64,000 nt of DNA from JADLHS01 sp039806955 (GCA_039806955.1 JBDHQI010000010.1:1-64000); one strand, 5' to 3'. Shown: positions 33,323 to 42,674, counted from the first letter of the stretch. Notes: generated from the sequence alone by a model not told the origin. Numbers and translations: made by a program.

Positions 33323-33939
33323 TTGGAACCCATCTCATAAGTATTTGGATTTAGTGCTTGTGCCTTTGTGATTGATGTTTAAGTAGTTATGGATGGATCT
33401 GACGGACGAGCAGTGGAAAGCAGCCGAAGCCATCTTATCAGAAGATTCGGCACGAGCCGGCGGACGTGGAGGACCGTGGTGCGATCGGCGCAAAGCTTTC
33501 GAAGGCGTGGACCAAACCGTGTTTTGGCGCTTCCAGAATTAGGTTCGATCGAGCGTGCTGGAGCAGGTGGCTGTCCGCGCTGGCTGAGCGGCTTCAGGCG
33601 TCAGGTGGTTTGGATCGGAAAGAATGTTTTGTGGCTGTTATGCCCAAGCGCTTGCTTGTGGGCAAGGCGTATGACAGCGACCCAATGGAGGCAACACTGA
33701 TGCAGCAGTCCGGCGCGGAAATGATCGCTCCGAACAAAGCGAACCGACGCCTTCCTACTCAGGATGGGAGAAATCTCCGCCGTTATGTCCGACGCTGGAA
33801 AATCGAACGACTGTTCACTGGGCTGTCTCACTTTCGCCGGCTGATCGTGCGCGATGAAGATCATGCCGAAAACTTCCAAGGCTTTCGCCATCTTGGCGCG
33901 GCCCTCTTCCTCCTGCGTCATTTATGAGCGGGCGGTTGG
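33323..33939 (+). mobile_element. Degenerate IS5-family insertion sequence
   Basis: Holds a broken IS5-type transposase (33393-33927). The outer sequences ttggaacccatctcataagt (33323-33342) and tttatgagcgggcggttgg (33921-33939) are weakly inverted copies of each other (TTATGAG and GGG shared), so these are likely the ends of a shrunken element. It is not mobile by itself: the middle of the transposase, with the first catalytic Asp, is gone. Confidence 0.6.
33393..33927 (+). pseudogene. IS5-family transposase remnant
   Basis: The N-terminal piece (MDLTDEQWKAAEAIL, GGRGGPWCDRRKAFEGV) ends at a stop at 33542. The C-terminal piece (LLVGKAYDSDP, IAPNKANRRLPTQDGR, RRYVRRWKIERLFTGLSHFRRL, HAENFQGF) in another frame runs to 33927. 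This is the usual order of DD(E/D) IS5 transposases, including the second Asp (KAYDSD) and Glu (KIERL), but the segment with the first Asp (ECFIDGTF in intact relatives) is cut from ECFV straight to PKRLL. Internal deletion plus frameshift, so inactive. Confidence 0.85.
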
Positions 33940-34140
33940 CAAACAAGGCACCAAGAAAGGAAACATGAAGAGGAGTGCCATTAAACTCAGGCCCGACGCA
34001 TACCGAAAAATTTCTGCATTTTGGTGTGTGCTTTGTGTTTACAATGCGTGCATAAGGGGGACGTATTCCTGAACGGCTTCAGGCGGAAATCGCAACGCCG
34101 TCCGCACGGGTGGCGAACGGAAAACGGCCGGAATTAAAAA
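33940..34140. other. Gene-free interval
   Basis: About 200 bp between the IS remnant and the groEL terminator. No gene, repeat or RNA signature recognised. Confidence 0.4.
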
Positions 34141-34141
34141 C

Positions 34142-34169
34142 AAAAAACCCGGCCAGTGATCTGGCCGGG
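34142..34169 (-). terminator. Intrinsic terminator of the groES-groEL operon
   Basis: cccggccag (34148-34156) and ctggccggg (34161-34169) form a perfect 9-bp stem, with six T on the minus strand (34147-34142). It lies 24 bp after the groEL stop. Confidence 0.85.
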
Positions 34170-34192
34170 CTGAATTCAACGCGGGGAACGAC

Positions 34193-35833
34193 TTAGTAGT
34201 CCATCCCGCCCATACCGCCGGGACCGTGGCCGGCGGGAGCCGCAGGTTTTTCCTTCTCCGGCACCTCGGTGATGAGGCATTCGGTGGTCAGGAGCAAGCC
34301 CGAGATGGAAGCGGCGTGTTGCAGTGCACTGCGGGTGACCTTCTTCGGGTCCACCACGCCTGCCTTGACGAGGTCCGCGTACTGGCTGGTGGCAACATTG
34401 TAACCTTCATTGCCCTTCGCTTTCTTGACCTGCTCGACAATGACGCTGCCTTCCTCACCGGCATTGGCCGCGAGCGCCCGCAACGGAGCTTCGACGGCGC
34501 GCTTGATGATGCTAACGCCGATCTGCTCGTCTTCATTGGCGGTCTTGGCGGTGTCGATCGCGGCAATGCAGCGCACCAACGCCACGCCACCCCCGGCCAC
34601 GATGCCTTCTTCGACAGCGGCCCGGGTTGCGTGCAAGGCGTCTTCGACGCGCGCCTTCTTCTCCTTCATCTCCGACTCGGTGGCGGCGCCGACATTGATG
34701 ACGGCCACGCCTCCGGCCAGCTTGGCCAGGCGTTCTTGCAGTTTCTCGCGATCGTAGTCGCTCGTGGTTTCCTCAATCTGACGGCGAATCTGATTCACCC
34801 GACCCTGGATTTCCGAGGACTTGCCCGCACCCTCAACGATGGTGGTGTTTTCCTTGTCCACCACAATGCTCTTGGCGCGACCGAGATCATCCAACGTGAT
34901 GGTCTCGAGCTTGATGCCGAGGTCTTCGCTGATGAACTTGCCGCCTGTCAGGATGGCGATGTCTTCGCACATGGCTTTGCGGCGATCTCCGAATCCGGGA
35001 GCTTTGACGGCGCAGACGTTGATCGTGCCCCGCAACTTATTCACCACCAAGGTGGCGAGCGCTTCGCCTTCGACTTCTTCCGCAATAATCAGCAGCGGCT
35101 TTCCGACTTTTGCGACCTTTTCCAGGATCGGCAGCAGGTCCTTGAGCGAGCTGATCTTCTTTTCAAAGTTCAGGATGTAAGCGTCATCCAGCTTGGCTTC
35201 CATCGCCTCGGCGTTGGTTACGAAGTAGGGTGACAGGTAGCCTTTGTCGAACTGCATACCTTCGACCACGTCGAGCGTGGTTTCGATGGATTTGGCTTCC
35301 TCAACGGTGATGGTGCCGTCCTTGCCGACCTTGTCCATGGCCTCGGCGATGATGTCGCCGATGGTGGTGTCCCAGTTGGCGGAAACGGTTGCGACCTGCT
35401 TGATCTCTTCCTTGTCCTTGACCTTCTTGGAGATCTTGTCCAAGTGCGCCACGGCGGCATCCACCGCTTTTTGAATGCCACGGTGAATTCCGATCGGGTT
35501 GGCGCCGCTGGTGACGAACTTCAGACCTTCGCGGTAAATCGCTTCAGCGAGAACGGTGGCTGTGGTGGTGCCATCGCCGGCGTTGTCGCTGGTTTTGCTG
35601 GCGACTTCGCGAACCATCTGCGCGCCCATGTTTTCGTATGGATCTTCCAACTCGATTTCCTTGGCAACCGTCACTCCGTCCTTGGTGATGGTGGGAGAGC
35701 CAAATTTCTTGTCGAGTACGACGTTGCGGCCTTTCGGTCCGAGCGTGGCGGAAACCGCCTTGGTGAGTTTGGAAACCCCGCGCAGGATGGCCTGACGCGC
35801 GGCTTCATCGAACAACAGTTGTTTTGCTGCCAT
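34193..35833 (-). CDS. groL: Chaperonin GroEL (60 kDa)
   Basis: A 546-residue chaperonin subunit that folds proteins in a double-ring complex with GroES. It contains LGPKGRNVVLDKKFGSP, the ATPase segment DGTTTATVLA, VKAPGFGDRRKAM, AAVEEGIVAGGGVAL and a Gly-Met-rich tail ending GGMGGMDY. Only one groEL gene is seen. It is 96 bp downstream of groES with a palindromic repeat in between, and ends at a terminator. Confidence 0.98.
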   Translation of the reverse strand: MAAKQLLFDEAARQAILRGVSKLTKAVSATLGPKGRNVVLDKKFGSPTITKDGVTVAKEIELEDPYENMGAQMVREVASKTSDNAGDGTTTATVLAEAIYREGLKFVTSGANPIGIHRGIQKAVDAAVAHLDKISKKVKDKEEIKQVATVSANWDTTIGDIIAEAMDKVGKDGTITVEEAKSIETTLDVVEGMQFDKGYLSPYFVTNAEAMEAKLDDAYILNFEKKISSLKDLLPILEKVAKVGKPLLIIAEEVEGEALATLVVNKLRGTINVCAVKAPGFGDRRKAMCEDIAILTGGKFISEDLGIKLETITLDDLGRAKSIVVDKENTTIVEGAGKSSEIQGRVNQIRRQIEETTSDYDREKLQERLAKLAGGVAVINVGAATESEMKEKKARVEDALHATRAAVEEGIVAGGGVALVRCIAAIDTAKTANEDEQIGVSIIKRAVEAPLRALAANAGEEGSVIVEQVKKAKGNEGYNVATSQYADLVKAGVVDPKKVTRSALQHAASISGLLLTTECLITEVPEKEKPAAPAGHGPGGMGGMDY

Positions 35834-35870
35834 AATTTTTAATTTCTAGTTTGTGGATTAATTTTGTTTG

Positions 35871-35920
35871 GTAGGAACGCCGTGCTACGGCGTCCGGTCA
35901 GTGCAGGGCGCTGACCCTAC
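35871..35920. repeat. Palindromic element between groES and groEL
   Basis: Two small hairpins (acgccg/cggcgt at 35877-35893 and ggtcag/ctgacc at 35896-35916) lie inside an outer GTAGG/CCTAC pair. The layout is that of an intergenic REP-like sequence inserted in the operon, or a processing site that lets groES and groEL be made in different amounts. Confidence 0.55.
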
Positions 35921-35929
35921 CGATTTTGA

Positions 35930-36223
35930 TCAGTTCAGAATCGCGACGAGGTCGTCGGAGCTGAAAATCTTGTACTCCTTGCCGTCGAGCTTGATTTCCG
36001 TGCCGCCGTATTTCGAGACGAGCACGCGATCGCCGACTTTAACTTCGAAGGCGATCTTCTTGCCGTCATCGTCCGTTTTCCCCGTGCCGAGTACGCGGAC
36101 AATGCCTTCCTGCGGTTTTTCCTTGGCGGAATCGGGAATAATGATGCCGCCCTTTTTCGTTTCCTTCTCTTCAACCGGTTCTACGAGAATCCGGTCGCCG
36201 AGGGGTTTAATGTTCAGTGCCAT
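35930..36223 (-). CDS. groS: Co-chaperonin GroES (10 kDa)
   Basis: A 97-residue lid protein of the chaperonin. It contains IKPLGDRILVEPVEEKETKKGGIIIPD (mobile loop included), GKKIAFEVKVGDRVLVSKYGGTEI and a final VAIL. Starts at ATG 36223. No CIRCE (TTAGCACTC-N9-GAGTGCTAA) element is present in the 116 bp to the dnaK stop, so heat-shock control is probably by another route. Confidence 0.97.
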   Translation of the reverse strand: MALNIKPLGDRILVEPVEEKETKKGGIIIPDSAKEKPQEGIVRVLGTGKTDDDGKKIAFEVKVGDRVLVSKYGGTEIKLDGKEYKIFSSDDLVAILN

Positions 36224-36339
36224 AGTTTATTCTGTCTGGTTGTTTGGTTAACTGCTTAAGTAACTCCCGCCGCCCGAGCGACAGGAAAAACATTTCGAAT
36301 CTTCACTCTTCTTGTTTCACGAATGGCGAATCGCCCCGA

Positions 36340-38283
36340 TCACTTCTTCTCGTCCACCACTTCGGCGTCAATGATCGGCCCTTCATCCTTGCTGTCCTTG
36401 GCCTCATCCGCCTTGCCGGAACCGCCGCCGGACGCTTCGCCCGCCGTTGCGCCGCTGGCCTTGTTTTGTTCCGCGGCTTTCTTGTAAAGCTCCGCGCTCA
36501 CGGACTGCCACACCTCATTGAGCTTCTCGCTGCTCGACTTGATCGCCGCCGCGTCGCTGCCTTTCAGAGCGTCTTTCACGGCCTTGACCGCGTCTTCGAT
36601 CTTGTTCTTGTCGCTGCCAGAAAGCTTGTCCGCGCTTTCCTTGAGCATCTTCTCGGTGCGATAGACGGCATTATCTGCCTCGTTGCGCGTTTCGACTTCT
36701 TCCTTCCTGATCTTGTCTTCCTCGGCGTGCGCCTCGGCGTCCTTGCGCATCTTCTCGACTTCTTCCTTCGAGAGGCCGCTGCTGGCCGTGATGGTGATTT
36801 TCTGTTCCTTACCCGTGCCGAGGTCTTTCGCGCCGACATGCAAAATGCCGTTGGCGTCGATGTCGAACGTCACCTCGATCTGTGGCATGCCGCGCGGCGC
36901 GGGCGGGATGTCGGTCAGATGAAACTTGCCGATGGTCTTGTTGTCCTTCGAGAACTGGCGTTCGCCCTGCAGGACATGGATTTCCACGCCCGGCTGGTTG
37001 TCGCTCGCGGTGGAAAAAATTTCCGATTTGCGCGACGGGATGGTGGTGTTGCGCTCAATCAACCGGGTGAACACGCCGCCGAGGGTTTCAATTCCGAGGG
37101 ATAATGGGGTCACATCCAGGAGCAGCACGTCTTTCACGTCGCCCTTGAGCACGCCCCCCTGGATGCCGGCGCCGATGGCGACCACTTCATCCGGATTCAC
37201 TCCCTGGTGCGGAGTTTTGTTCACCAGCTTGTGCGCGGTTTCCACCACGCGCGGCATGCGGGTCATTCCGCCTACCAAAACCAGTTCATCAATTTTGTCG
37301 GCGCTGAACCCGGCGTCTTTCAAGCAAGCCTGCACGGGTTTAATGGTGCGCTCGAACAAATCGTCAGTGAGCTGCTCCATTTTGGCGCGCGTGAGCGTCT
37401 TCTGGATGTGCTTCGGCCCGCTGGCATCCGCCGTGATGAACGGCAGGTTGATGTCGTAAGTGGTGGAACTCGAAAGCGCAATCTTGGCTTTCTCGGCTTC
37501 TTCTTTGATGCGCTGAAGGGCGTCCGGCTGCTTGCGCAAATCCATGCCGGTGTCCTTCTTGAACTCGTCGAGGGTCCAATCCATCAACTTGTTGTCCCAA
37601 TCGTCACCGCCCAGGTGTGTGTCGCCGTTGGTGGCCTTGACCTCAAACACGCCATCGCCGATTTCCAACACGGAAATATCAAACGTGCCGCCGCCCAAAT
37701 CGTAAACGGCGATCTTTTCATCCTTCTTCTTGTCGAGGCCGTAGGCGAGCGAGGCGGCGGTCGGCTCATTGATGATGCGCAGCACTTCCAGTCCGGCAAT
37801 CCGTCCGGCGTCCTTGGTGGCCTGGCGTTGTGAGTCGTTGAAATAGGCGGGCACGGTGATGACCGTTTGCGTGATCTTTTCGCCCAACCGAGTTTCGGCG
37901 TCCGCCTTCAGCTTGGCCAGAATCATCGCGGAAATTTCCGGCGGCGAAAATTGTTTGACTTTGCCCTCGACCTCCACTTCCACGGCGCAGTCGCCGTTGG
38001 CGGCTTTCACCACCTTGTAGGGCATGCGTTTGGTTTCTTCCTGCACTTCATCGTACTTGCGCCCCATGAAACGCTTGATGGAGTAAATCGTGTTGCGAGA
38101 GTTGGTGACGGCCTGACGCTTCGCCGCCTCGCCAACCAGCCGCTCGCCATTTTTGGCAAAGGCCACCACGCTGGGGGTGGTTCGCTTGCCCTCGGAATTC
38201 TCGAGAACCACCGGTTCGCCCGCTTCCATCACGGACATGCAGGAGTTCGTCGTTCCCAAGTCAATGCCTAATACTTTTGACAT
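36340..38283 (-). CDS. dnaK: Chaperone DnaK (Hsp70)
   Basis: A 647-residue Hsp70. The ATPase domain begins KVLGIDLGTTNSCMSVME and contains AYFNDSQRQATKDAGRIAGL, NEPTAASLAYGLD and DLGGGTFDISVLE; the substrate-binding domain has LLLDVTPLSLGIET and an acidic Gly-rich tail ending VDEKK. No grpE or dnaJ lies beside it; instead groES-groEL follows on the same strand 116 bp downstream, an uncommon gene order. Confidence 0.98.
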   Translation of the reverse strand: MSKVLGIDLGTTNSCMSVMEAGEPVVLENSEGKRTTPSVVAFAKNGERLVGEAAKRQAVTNSRNTIYSIKRFMGRKYDEVQEETKRMPYKVVKAANGDCAVEVEVEGKVKQFSPPEISAMILAKLKADAETRLGEKITQTVITVPAYFNDSQRQATKDAGRIAGLEVLRIINEPTAASLAYGLDKKKDEKIAVYDLGGGTFDISVLEIGDGVFEVKATNGDTHLGGDDWDNKLMDWTLDEFKKDTGMDLRKQPDALQRIKEEAEKAKIALSSSTTYDINLPFITADASGPKHIQKTLTRAKMEQLTDDLFERTIKPVQACLKDAGFSADKIDELVLVGGMTRMPRVVETAHKLVNKTPHQGVNPDEVVAIGAGIQGGVLKGDVKDVLLLDVTPLSLGIETLGGVFTRLIERNTTIPSRKSEIFSTASDNQPGVEIHVLQGERQFSKDNKTIGKFHLTDIPPAPRGMPQIEVTFDIDANGILHVGAKDLGTGKEQKITITASSGLSKEEVEKMRKDAEAHAEEDKIRKEEVETRNEADNAVYRTEKMLKESADKLSGSDKNKIEDAVKAVKDALKGSDAAAIKSSSEKLNEVWQSVSAELYKKAAEQNKASGATAGEASGGGSGKADEAKDSKDEGPIIDAEVVDEKK

Positions 38284-38604
38284 AAAATAAAATCGGTTTG
38301 TGCCACGACAATCGTAGCGATTCTGTTAACGCCAGATCTATGCCAAGCGGCAAAAACTCTGAAAATCTAACGAAAGCTCAATGAATTCATAACTTTGTGA
38401 TTACGTTTACAAACGGGGAATAGTGTCACATGTGACATCACGACACAGCGATTCCGAGTGGTCTGGCGCAGCTTTTGAAACTAGGAAAACTCAACGAGCG
38501 ATGGAGTTTTTCGGCGTAACTCAATCTGTGCTGAGCGCAATTTCTCGTGTGTTCGGCAAAAAGCTCTTGTTAATCCGTTCTTCAATCAAAATCCTGCCCG
38601 AGCC
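38284..38604. other. Divergent promoter region of dnaK and the phosphoesterase
   Basis: No gene. It holds a perfect 14-bp palindrome at 38424-38437. A sigma-32-type or CIRCE-type heat-shock signal was looked for and not found. Confidence 0.5.
38424..38437. promoter_or_regulatory. 14-bp palindrome, candidate operator
   Basis: TGTCACATGTGACA is a perfect inverted repeat about 140 bp upstream of dnaK and 170 bp upstream of the plus-strand phosphoesterase. The regulator is unknown; the half-site differs from the CRP arrangement (TGTGA-N6-TCACA). Confidence 0.4.
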
Positions 38605-39798
38605 ATGAACATGAAACGCCGCACTTTCATTGGAACACTCTCCGTTGCCGGACTTGGACAAACGCTTGCTCAAAGTTCTGGTTCGTTGTCAACGGTCACG
38701 AAAACTTCACTCATCCGCACGCCTCTGGTGCTCATGGCGCCGCGCGCGGATGGTTGCGAAGCGGTCTGGGCGGTCAACCGTTTGAGCCGGGGTCGGATTG
38801 AATGGGAAGCGGAGGATGGTTCAAGCGGCCGAGCGGGCGCCGATACGTTTGGGTTCGTTCCCCAAGGCGACAATATCCTGCGGGTCCGGGTTTCCGGATT
38901 GGCGCCGGGCAAAAGCTATCGCGTGCGTTCAGTGACTCAGGCGGCCGATAACGACGAGACGCAGGTCAGCGCGTGGAAGTCATTTCGCACTTTGAACCCG
39001 GCCGCCGCGGCCACGCGCTTCGTCGTCTGGAACGACACGCACATTCACAATGACACGATTCGCGGGCTGCATCAGGCGACACCAGCGGCTGATTTTCTGT
39101 TGTGGAATGGCGATACGTGCAACAACTGGACCGATCAGGAGTTGTTCGTTCCCACTTTGCTGCATCCGGGTGAATGTGACATCAGCACCGACCGCCCCCT
39201 GTTCATCACCTGGGGCAATCACGATGTGCGCGGCGCGTTGGCTTTCAAGATGCCCGAACTGGTGGCCACGCCCAGTGGCCGGCCTTTCTATGCGTTTCGC
39301 TCCGGCCCGGTAGCGGTGATCTGCTTGGACACCGGCGAAGACAAGCCGGACGATCATCCCTCGTTCCGTGGGCGCGTGGCGTTTGATGTTTTGCGCGCCG
39401 AACAAACGCAATGGTTGCAGGAAACCATCCAGCGCCCCGAGTTTCGCGACGCTCCGTATCGCGTGGTGTTCTGTCACATTCCGCTGCGATGGCGCAACGA
39501 GCAGTTGCCCAATTATGACCAGGGCGGTTTCGATCACTTCAGCGCGCGCGGTCGCGCTGCCTGGCATGAAGCGTTGGTGGCGTGGCGCGCGCAGATTATC
39601 TTGTCCGGCCACACCCACTCTGATGCGTGGCTGCCGCCAACGGAGGAGTTCCCCTATGGGCAATTGGTGGGCGGCGGTCCGCAATGGGCCCGCGCGACGT
39701 GGATTGAAGGCGTCGCCGACCTTGATCAACTCCGCTTCAAAACCACCAATCTGGAAGGGAAAGTTCTACACGACGTCACGCTCAAACCACTGGCCTGA
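38605..39798 (+). CDS. Tat-exported metallophosphoesterase with N-terminal fibronectin-like domain
   Basis: A 397-residue protein. A twin-arginine signal (MKRRTFIGTLSVAG) is followed by a beta-sandwich region resembling the purple acid phosphatase N-terminal domain (about residues 40-130: RVRVSGLAPGKSYRVRSV). The catalytic domain has all calcineurin-like motifs: WNDTHIHND, NGDTCNNW, WGNHDVRG, CHIPLRW and GHTHSD. It should hydrolyse phosphate esters outside the cytoplasm. Start ATG 38605 (38611 is an alternative). No operon partner. Confidence 0.87.
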   Translation: MNMKRRTFIGTLSVAGLGQTLAQSSGSLSTVTKTSLIRTPLVLMAPRADGCEAVWAVNRLSRGRIEWEAEDGSSGRAGADTFGFVPQGDNILRVRVSGLAPGKSYRVRSVTQAADNDETQVSAWKSFRTLNPAAAATRFVVWNDTHIHNDTIRGLHQATPAADFLLWNGDTCNNWTDQELFVPTLLHPGECDISTDRPLFITWGNHDVRGALAFKMPELVATPSGRPFYAFRSGPVAVICLDTGEDKPDDHPSFRGRVAFDVLRAEQTQWLQETIQRPEFRDAPYRVVFCHIPLRWRNEQLPNYDQGGFDHFSARGRAAWHEALVAWRAQIILSGHTHSDAWLPPTEEFPYGQLVGGGPQWARATWIEGVADLDQLRFKTTNLEGKVLHDVTLKPLA

Positions 39799-39829
39799 AT
39801 TCGCGGCGCCGCAGTGTAAACGAGAGCCG

Positions 39830-40423
39830 TTATTTGCTGCCGGGTTTGACGGCGGGCGTTTTCGCCAGGTCCGGCGGAAGGCGATTCGGATCGAAAGCTT
39901 CCACCGGCAAAGTGATCAAGCTGAATTGCGGTACGCCCAGTTCGGTTTGGCCGTTGGAACGGTCCACCATCATGCCCACGCCCAGCACGTTGCCACCATG
40001 CGCGCGAACAATCTCAATGGTTTCCCGCACCCGCCCGCCCTTGGTCACCACATCCTCAACCACGAGGATTTTTTCGCCGGGAGTGATTTTGAATCCGCGC
40101 CGCAGCACCAGCCGGCCTTCCTCCTTCTCCACAAAAATGAAACGCAGGCCCAGTTGTCGTGCGACTTCCTGACCGATGACCAGTCCGCCCATCGCCGGGG
40201 CGACCACAGTCGTCGCGCCCAGCGGCCGGAGCTGGGCTGCCAGCGCCGCGCCGAGTTTTTCCACCACCGGCATCTGCTGCAACGCCAGCGCGCACTGGAA
40301 GAATTGGCGGCTGTGCAGGCCGCTCCGCAGAATGAAATGACCCTCCAGCAAGGCTCCGGTATCGCAAAAAACTTGTAGCACTTCGTTTTGTGTCACAGGC
40401 GGAATGGTAAATTGACTCATCAA
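39830..40423 (-). CDS. pyrE: Orotate phosphoribosyltransferase
   Basis: A 197-residue cytoplasmic enzyme joining orotate with PRPP to give OMP in pyrimidine synthesis. It shows GHFILRSGLHSRQFFQCAL near the start, the flexible loop FVEKEEGRLVLRRGF and the PRPP-binding motif ILVVEDVVTKGGRVRETI. Short C-terminal tail (to PGSK). It is convergent with the phosphoesterase and divergent from the HEMTH membrane protein gene. Confidence 0.94.
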   Translation of the reverse strand: MMSQFTIPPVTQNEVLQVFCDTGALLEGHFILRSGLHSRQFFQCALALQQMPVVEKLGAALAAQLRPLGATTVVAPAMGGLVIGQEVARQLGLRFIFVEKEEGRLVLRRGFKITPGEKILVVEDVVTKGGRVRETIEIVRAHGGNVLGVGMMVDRSNGQTELGVPQFSLITLPVEAFDPNRLPPDLAKTPAVKPGSK

Positions 40424-40514
40424 AGTTCAAAGCCTTTTTTGACGGACACACACCGTTACCAGTCTGGAAAGAATTTTCTCCCGGCCTCTACGCGACTCTG
40501 GTTAAGCTCCGCGC

Positions 40515-41168
40515 GTGTCGAAGTGGGTCAAATTCATCATTGCCATCTTGTTGCTTCCGCTGTGCCTCGCCGCCGGGAAAACGCTCGGAATGGTCATGAG
40601 CCGTTGCGGCAGTGCGGACGCCACCATCGTTCCGATTTTGGGAGGCGCCGCCTGTTGGCTGGCCATCTACCTGTTTCTGCCGCGCCCGATGTGGCTCTAC
40701 GTTGTCGGCCACGAAATGACCCATGCGTTATGGGTGTGGTTGTTCGGCGGGCGAGTGAAGAAGTTCAAAGCCACCGCGCATGGCGGCCACGTGATTGTGG
40801 ATAAAAATAATTTTCTGATCTCGCTCTCACCCTATTTCTTTCCGTTTTACGCGGTGGCGGTGGTGGTCATTTTCCTGATCGGCCATTTGATATGGAACTG
40901 GCGCAATCTCTTCGTTTGGTTTCATTTGTGCGTGGGCGCAGCTTACGCGTTCCACGTCACTCTCACGGCGCACATTCTCAAGACCCAGCAATCCGACATC
41001 ACCAGTCAGGGCTATTTGTTTTCGGCAGTCGTTATTTTTCTCGGCAACGTGCTGGTGCTGCTCATCGGCATTCCCCTGCTGACGGCAAAGGTGGACCTGA
41101 CCACGATGCTGGGTTGGTGGCTTGAAAATACCGGGATGATCATTCACCGTCTGGGCCGGATCTTTTAA
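40515..41168 (+). CDS. Membrane protein with HExxH motif, M50-like
   Basis: A 217-residue polytopic membrane protein with about five or six helices (residues 5-25, 38-58, 105-127, 133-152, 165-188). VVGHEMTHALWVW places His66, Glu67 and His70 (HEMTH) in a membrane setting, as in M50B-like peptidases. The third ligand Asp usually found in an LDG or NxxPxxxxDG motif of site-2 proteases is not evident, so it may be a relative without site-2 protease activity. Start is GTG 40515, the only start that keeps the first helix. No functional partner is visible. Confidence 0.6.
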   Translation: MSKWVKFIIAILLLPLCLAAGKTLGMVMSRCGSADATIVPILGGAACWLAIYLFLPRPMWLYVVGHEMTHALWVWLFGGRVKKFKATAHGGHVIVDKNNFLISLSPYFFPFYAVAVVVIFLIGHLIWNWRNLFVWFHLCVGAAYAFHVTLTAHILKTQQSDITSQGYLFSAVVIFLGNVLVLLIGIPLLTAKVDLTTMLGWWLENTGMIIHRLGRIF

Positions 41169-41180
41169 TCACGCGCTTGC

Positions 41181-42674
41181 ATGAAAACACTCGCTTGGCT
41201 CGGCCTGCTGCTTGCCAGCCAGTTTGTCGCTCTGACCCAAATAACTCAGTCGGTGGTCCCGGCAGCCCTTTATCGCGACGACCAAATCCTGGTTCTGCCC
41301 CGACCTGATGCCGACAACGCCATGGCGCAACTCCGCCGCGCCTGGCAATCCGAAGTGCGCGGCACTTTTCCGAGTCTCGGAGGATTGCAAGTGGTGTCCG
41401 TGCCGCCGCCGGAAACGGTTGCCAGTTTGATCGAGAAATTTCAGCAAAGCGGTTGGGTGCAATATGCCGAACCCGATTACCAGCGCTTCCTGAACGTCAT
41501 TCCGAACGATCCTAAATTCACCGACGGCGCTCTGTGGGGATTGCATAACACCGGCCAGAACGGCGGCACCGCGGACGCCGACATTGATGCTCTGGAAGCC
41601 TGGGACCTCATTCACGACGCCAGCAACGTGATCGTAGCCGTGCTGGACACCGGCATTCGTTACACCCACGAAGACCTGGCCGCCAACCTGTGGACGCATC
41701 CGCTGGATGGCGGCCATGGATTCAACGCTTTTGATGGCAGCACGAACGTATTGGAAACGAGCGGCCCGGGTCATGGCACCATGGTGGCCGGGGTGGTGGG
41801 CGCGGTGGGAAACAACGGTAAAGGCACCACGGGAGTCGCCTGGCGCGTGCAACTGATGGCCGGCAAATGTTTCGACGCCTCCGGCAACTCCAGCGATTCG
41901 CTGATCATCGCCTGTTTGGATTACGCCCGCACCAACGGCGCGCAAATCATTCTCGGCGCGTTTGACAGTCCTGCTTATTCGCAGTCCTTGTCCAACGCGA
42001 TTGTGGCGGCGCGGGACGCAGGAATCATTTTTGTCAGCTCTTGCGGCAACGCCGAACCACCCGCCTACCAACCGGTCAATGTGGATGTTAATCCGCGTTA
42101 CCCTGCCGGCTACGACATTGATAATATCGTTTCGGTGGCGTACACAGATCGGAACGATCAACTCGGCGTGCTTTCCAATTATGGCGCGACCAATGTGGAC
42201 CTGGCCGCGCCCGGTGAGAACATTTACACCACACACGTTGCCACGGACACGTTCTACACAGATTTTTACTCGGGCACGTCGCTGGCCGCGCCACATGTGG
42301 CGGGCGCGTTGGCCTTGATGAAAGCCAGATTCCCCACCGAGCCGCCGCAACAACTGATTCAACGATTGCTGAGCGCGGTGGACCCGAAGCCCGCCTTGCT
42401 GGGTAAATGCGCGACGGGCGGACGCTTGAATCTGTATCGCGCGCTCAGTCCCTCCATCCGGCTGACGGCTCTTGCCGCGCCGGGCGACTGGCCGTTTCGA
42501 CTGCGCGTGAGCGCCGGGTCGGATCGCCTGTGCGTGGTTGAAACTTCAAGCGACCTGGTCCAGTGGCAACCCGTGCATACCAACACCACTTCTGCTGCGG
42601 GCACATTCGATTACACCGCCGCCACTCCCGCCAACGCGCCGTCGTGCTTCTTCCGCGCCACCGCCGCACCGTGA
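41181..42674 (+). CDS. Secreted subtilisin-like serine protease (S8)
   Basis: A 497-residue exported peptidase. Signal peptide 1-20, an inhibitor-like propeptide (about 25-110, with ILVLPRPDADNAM), then an S8 catalytic domain: Asp156 in AVLDTGIRYTH, His198 in GHGTMVAGV, the oxyanion Asn near SSCGN, and Ser367 in SGTSLAAPHVAGAL. The C-terminal 75 residues are a small beta-rich domain common in secreted proteins of this phylum. It starts 12 bp after the HEMTH protein and may be co-transcribed with it. Confidence 0.93.
   Translation: MKTLAWLGLLLASQFVALTQITQSVVPAALYRDDQILVLPRPDADNAMAQLRRAWQSEVRGTFPSLGGLQVVSVPPPETVASLIEKFQQSGWVQYAEPDYQRFLNVIPNDPKFTDGALWGLHNTGQNGGTADADIDALEAWDLIHDASNVIVAVLDTGIRYTHEDLAANLWTHPLDGGHGFNAFDGSTNVLETSGPGHGTMVAGVVGAVGNNGKGTTGVAWRVQLMAGKCFDASGNSSDSLIIACLDYARTNGAQIILGAFDSPAYSQSLSNAIVAARDAGIIFVSSCGNAEPPAYQPVNVDVNPRYPAGYDIDNIVSVAYTDRNDQLGVLSNYGATNVDLAAPGENIYTTHVATDTFYTDFYSGTSLAAPHVAGALALMKARFPTEPPQQLIQRLLSAVDPKPALLGKCATGGRLNLYRALSPSIRLTALAAPGDWPFRLRVSAGSDRLCVVETSSDLVQWQPVHTNTTSAAGTFDYTAATPANAPSCFFRATAAP

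Noticed and set aside
34226..35233. Plus-strand open frame of 335 codons
   Set aside because: Antisense shadow of groEL.
36224..36339. Possible CIRCE heat-shock element before groES
   Set aside because: Looked for TTAGCACTC-N9-GAGTGCTAA and found nothing similar.
41169..42362. Minus-strand open frame of 397 codons
   Set aside because: Shadow of the subtilase, whose catalytic motifs are all in the plus frame.
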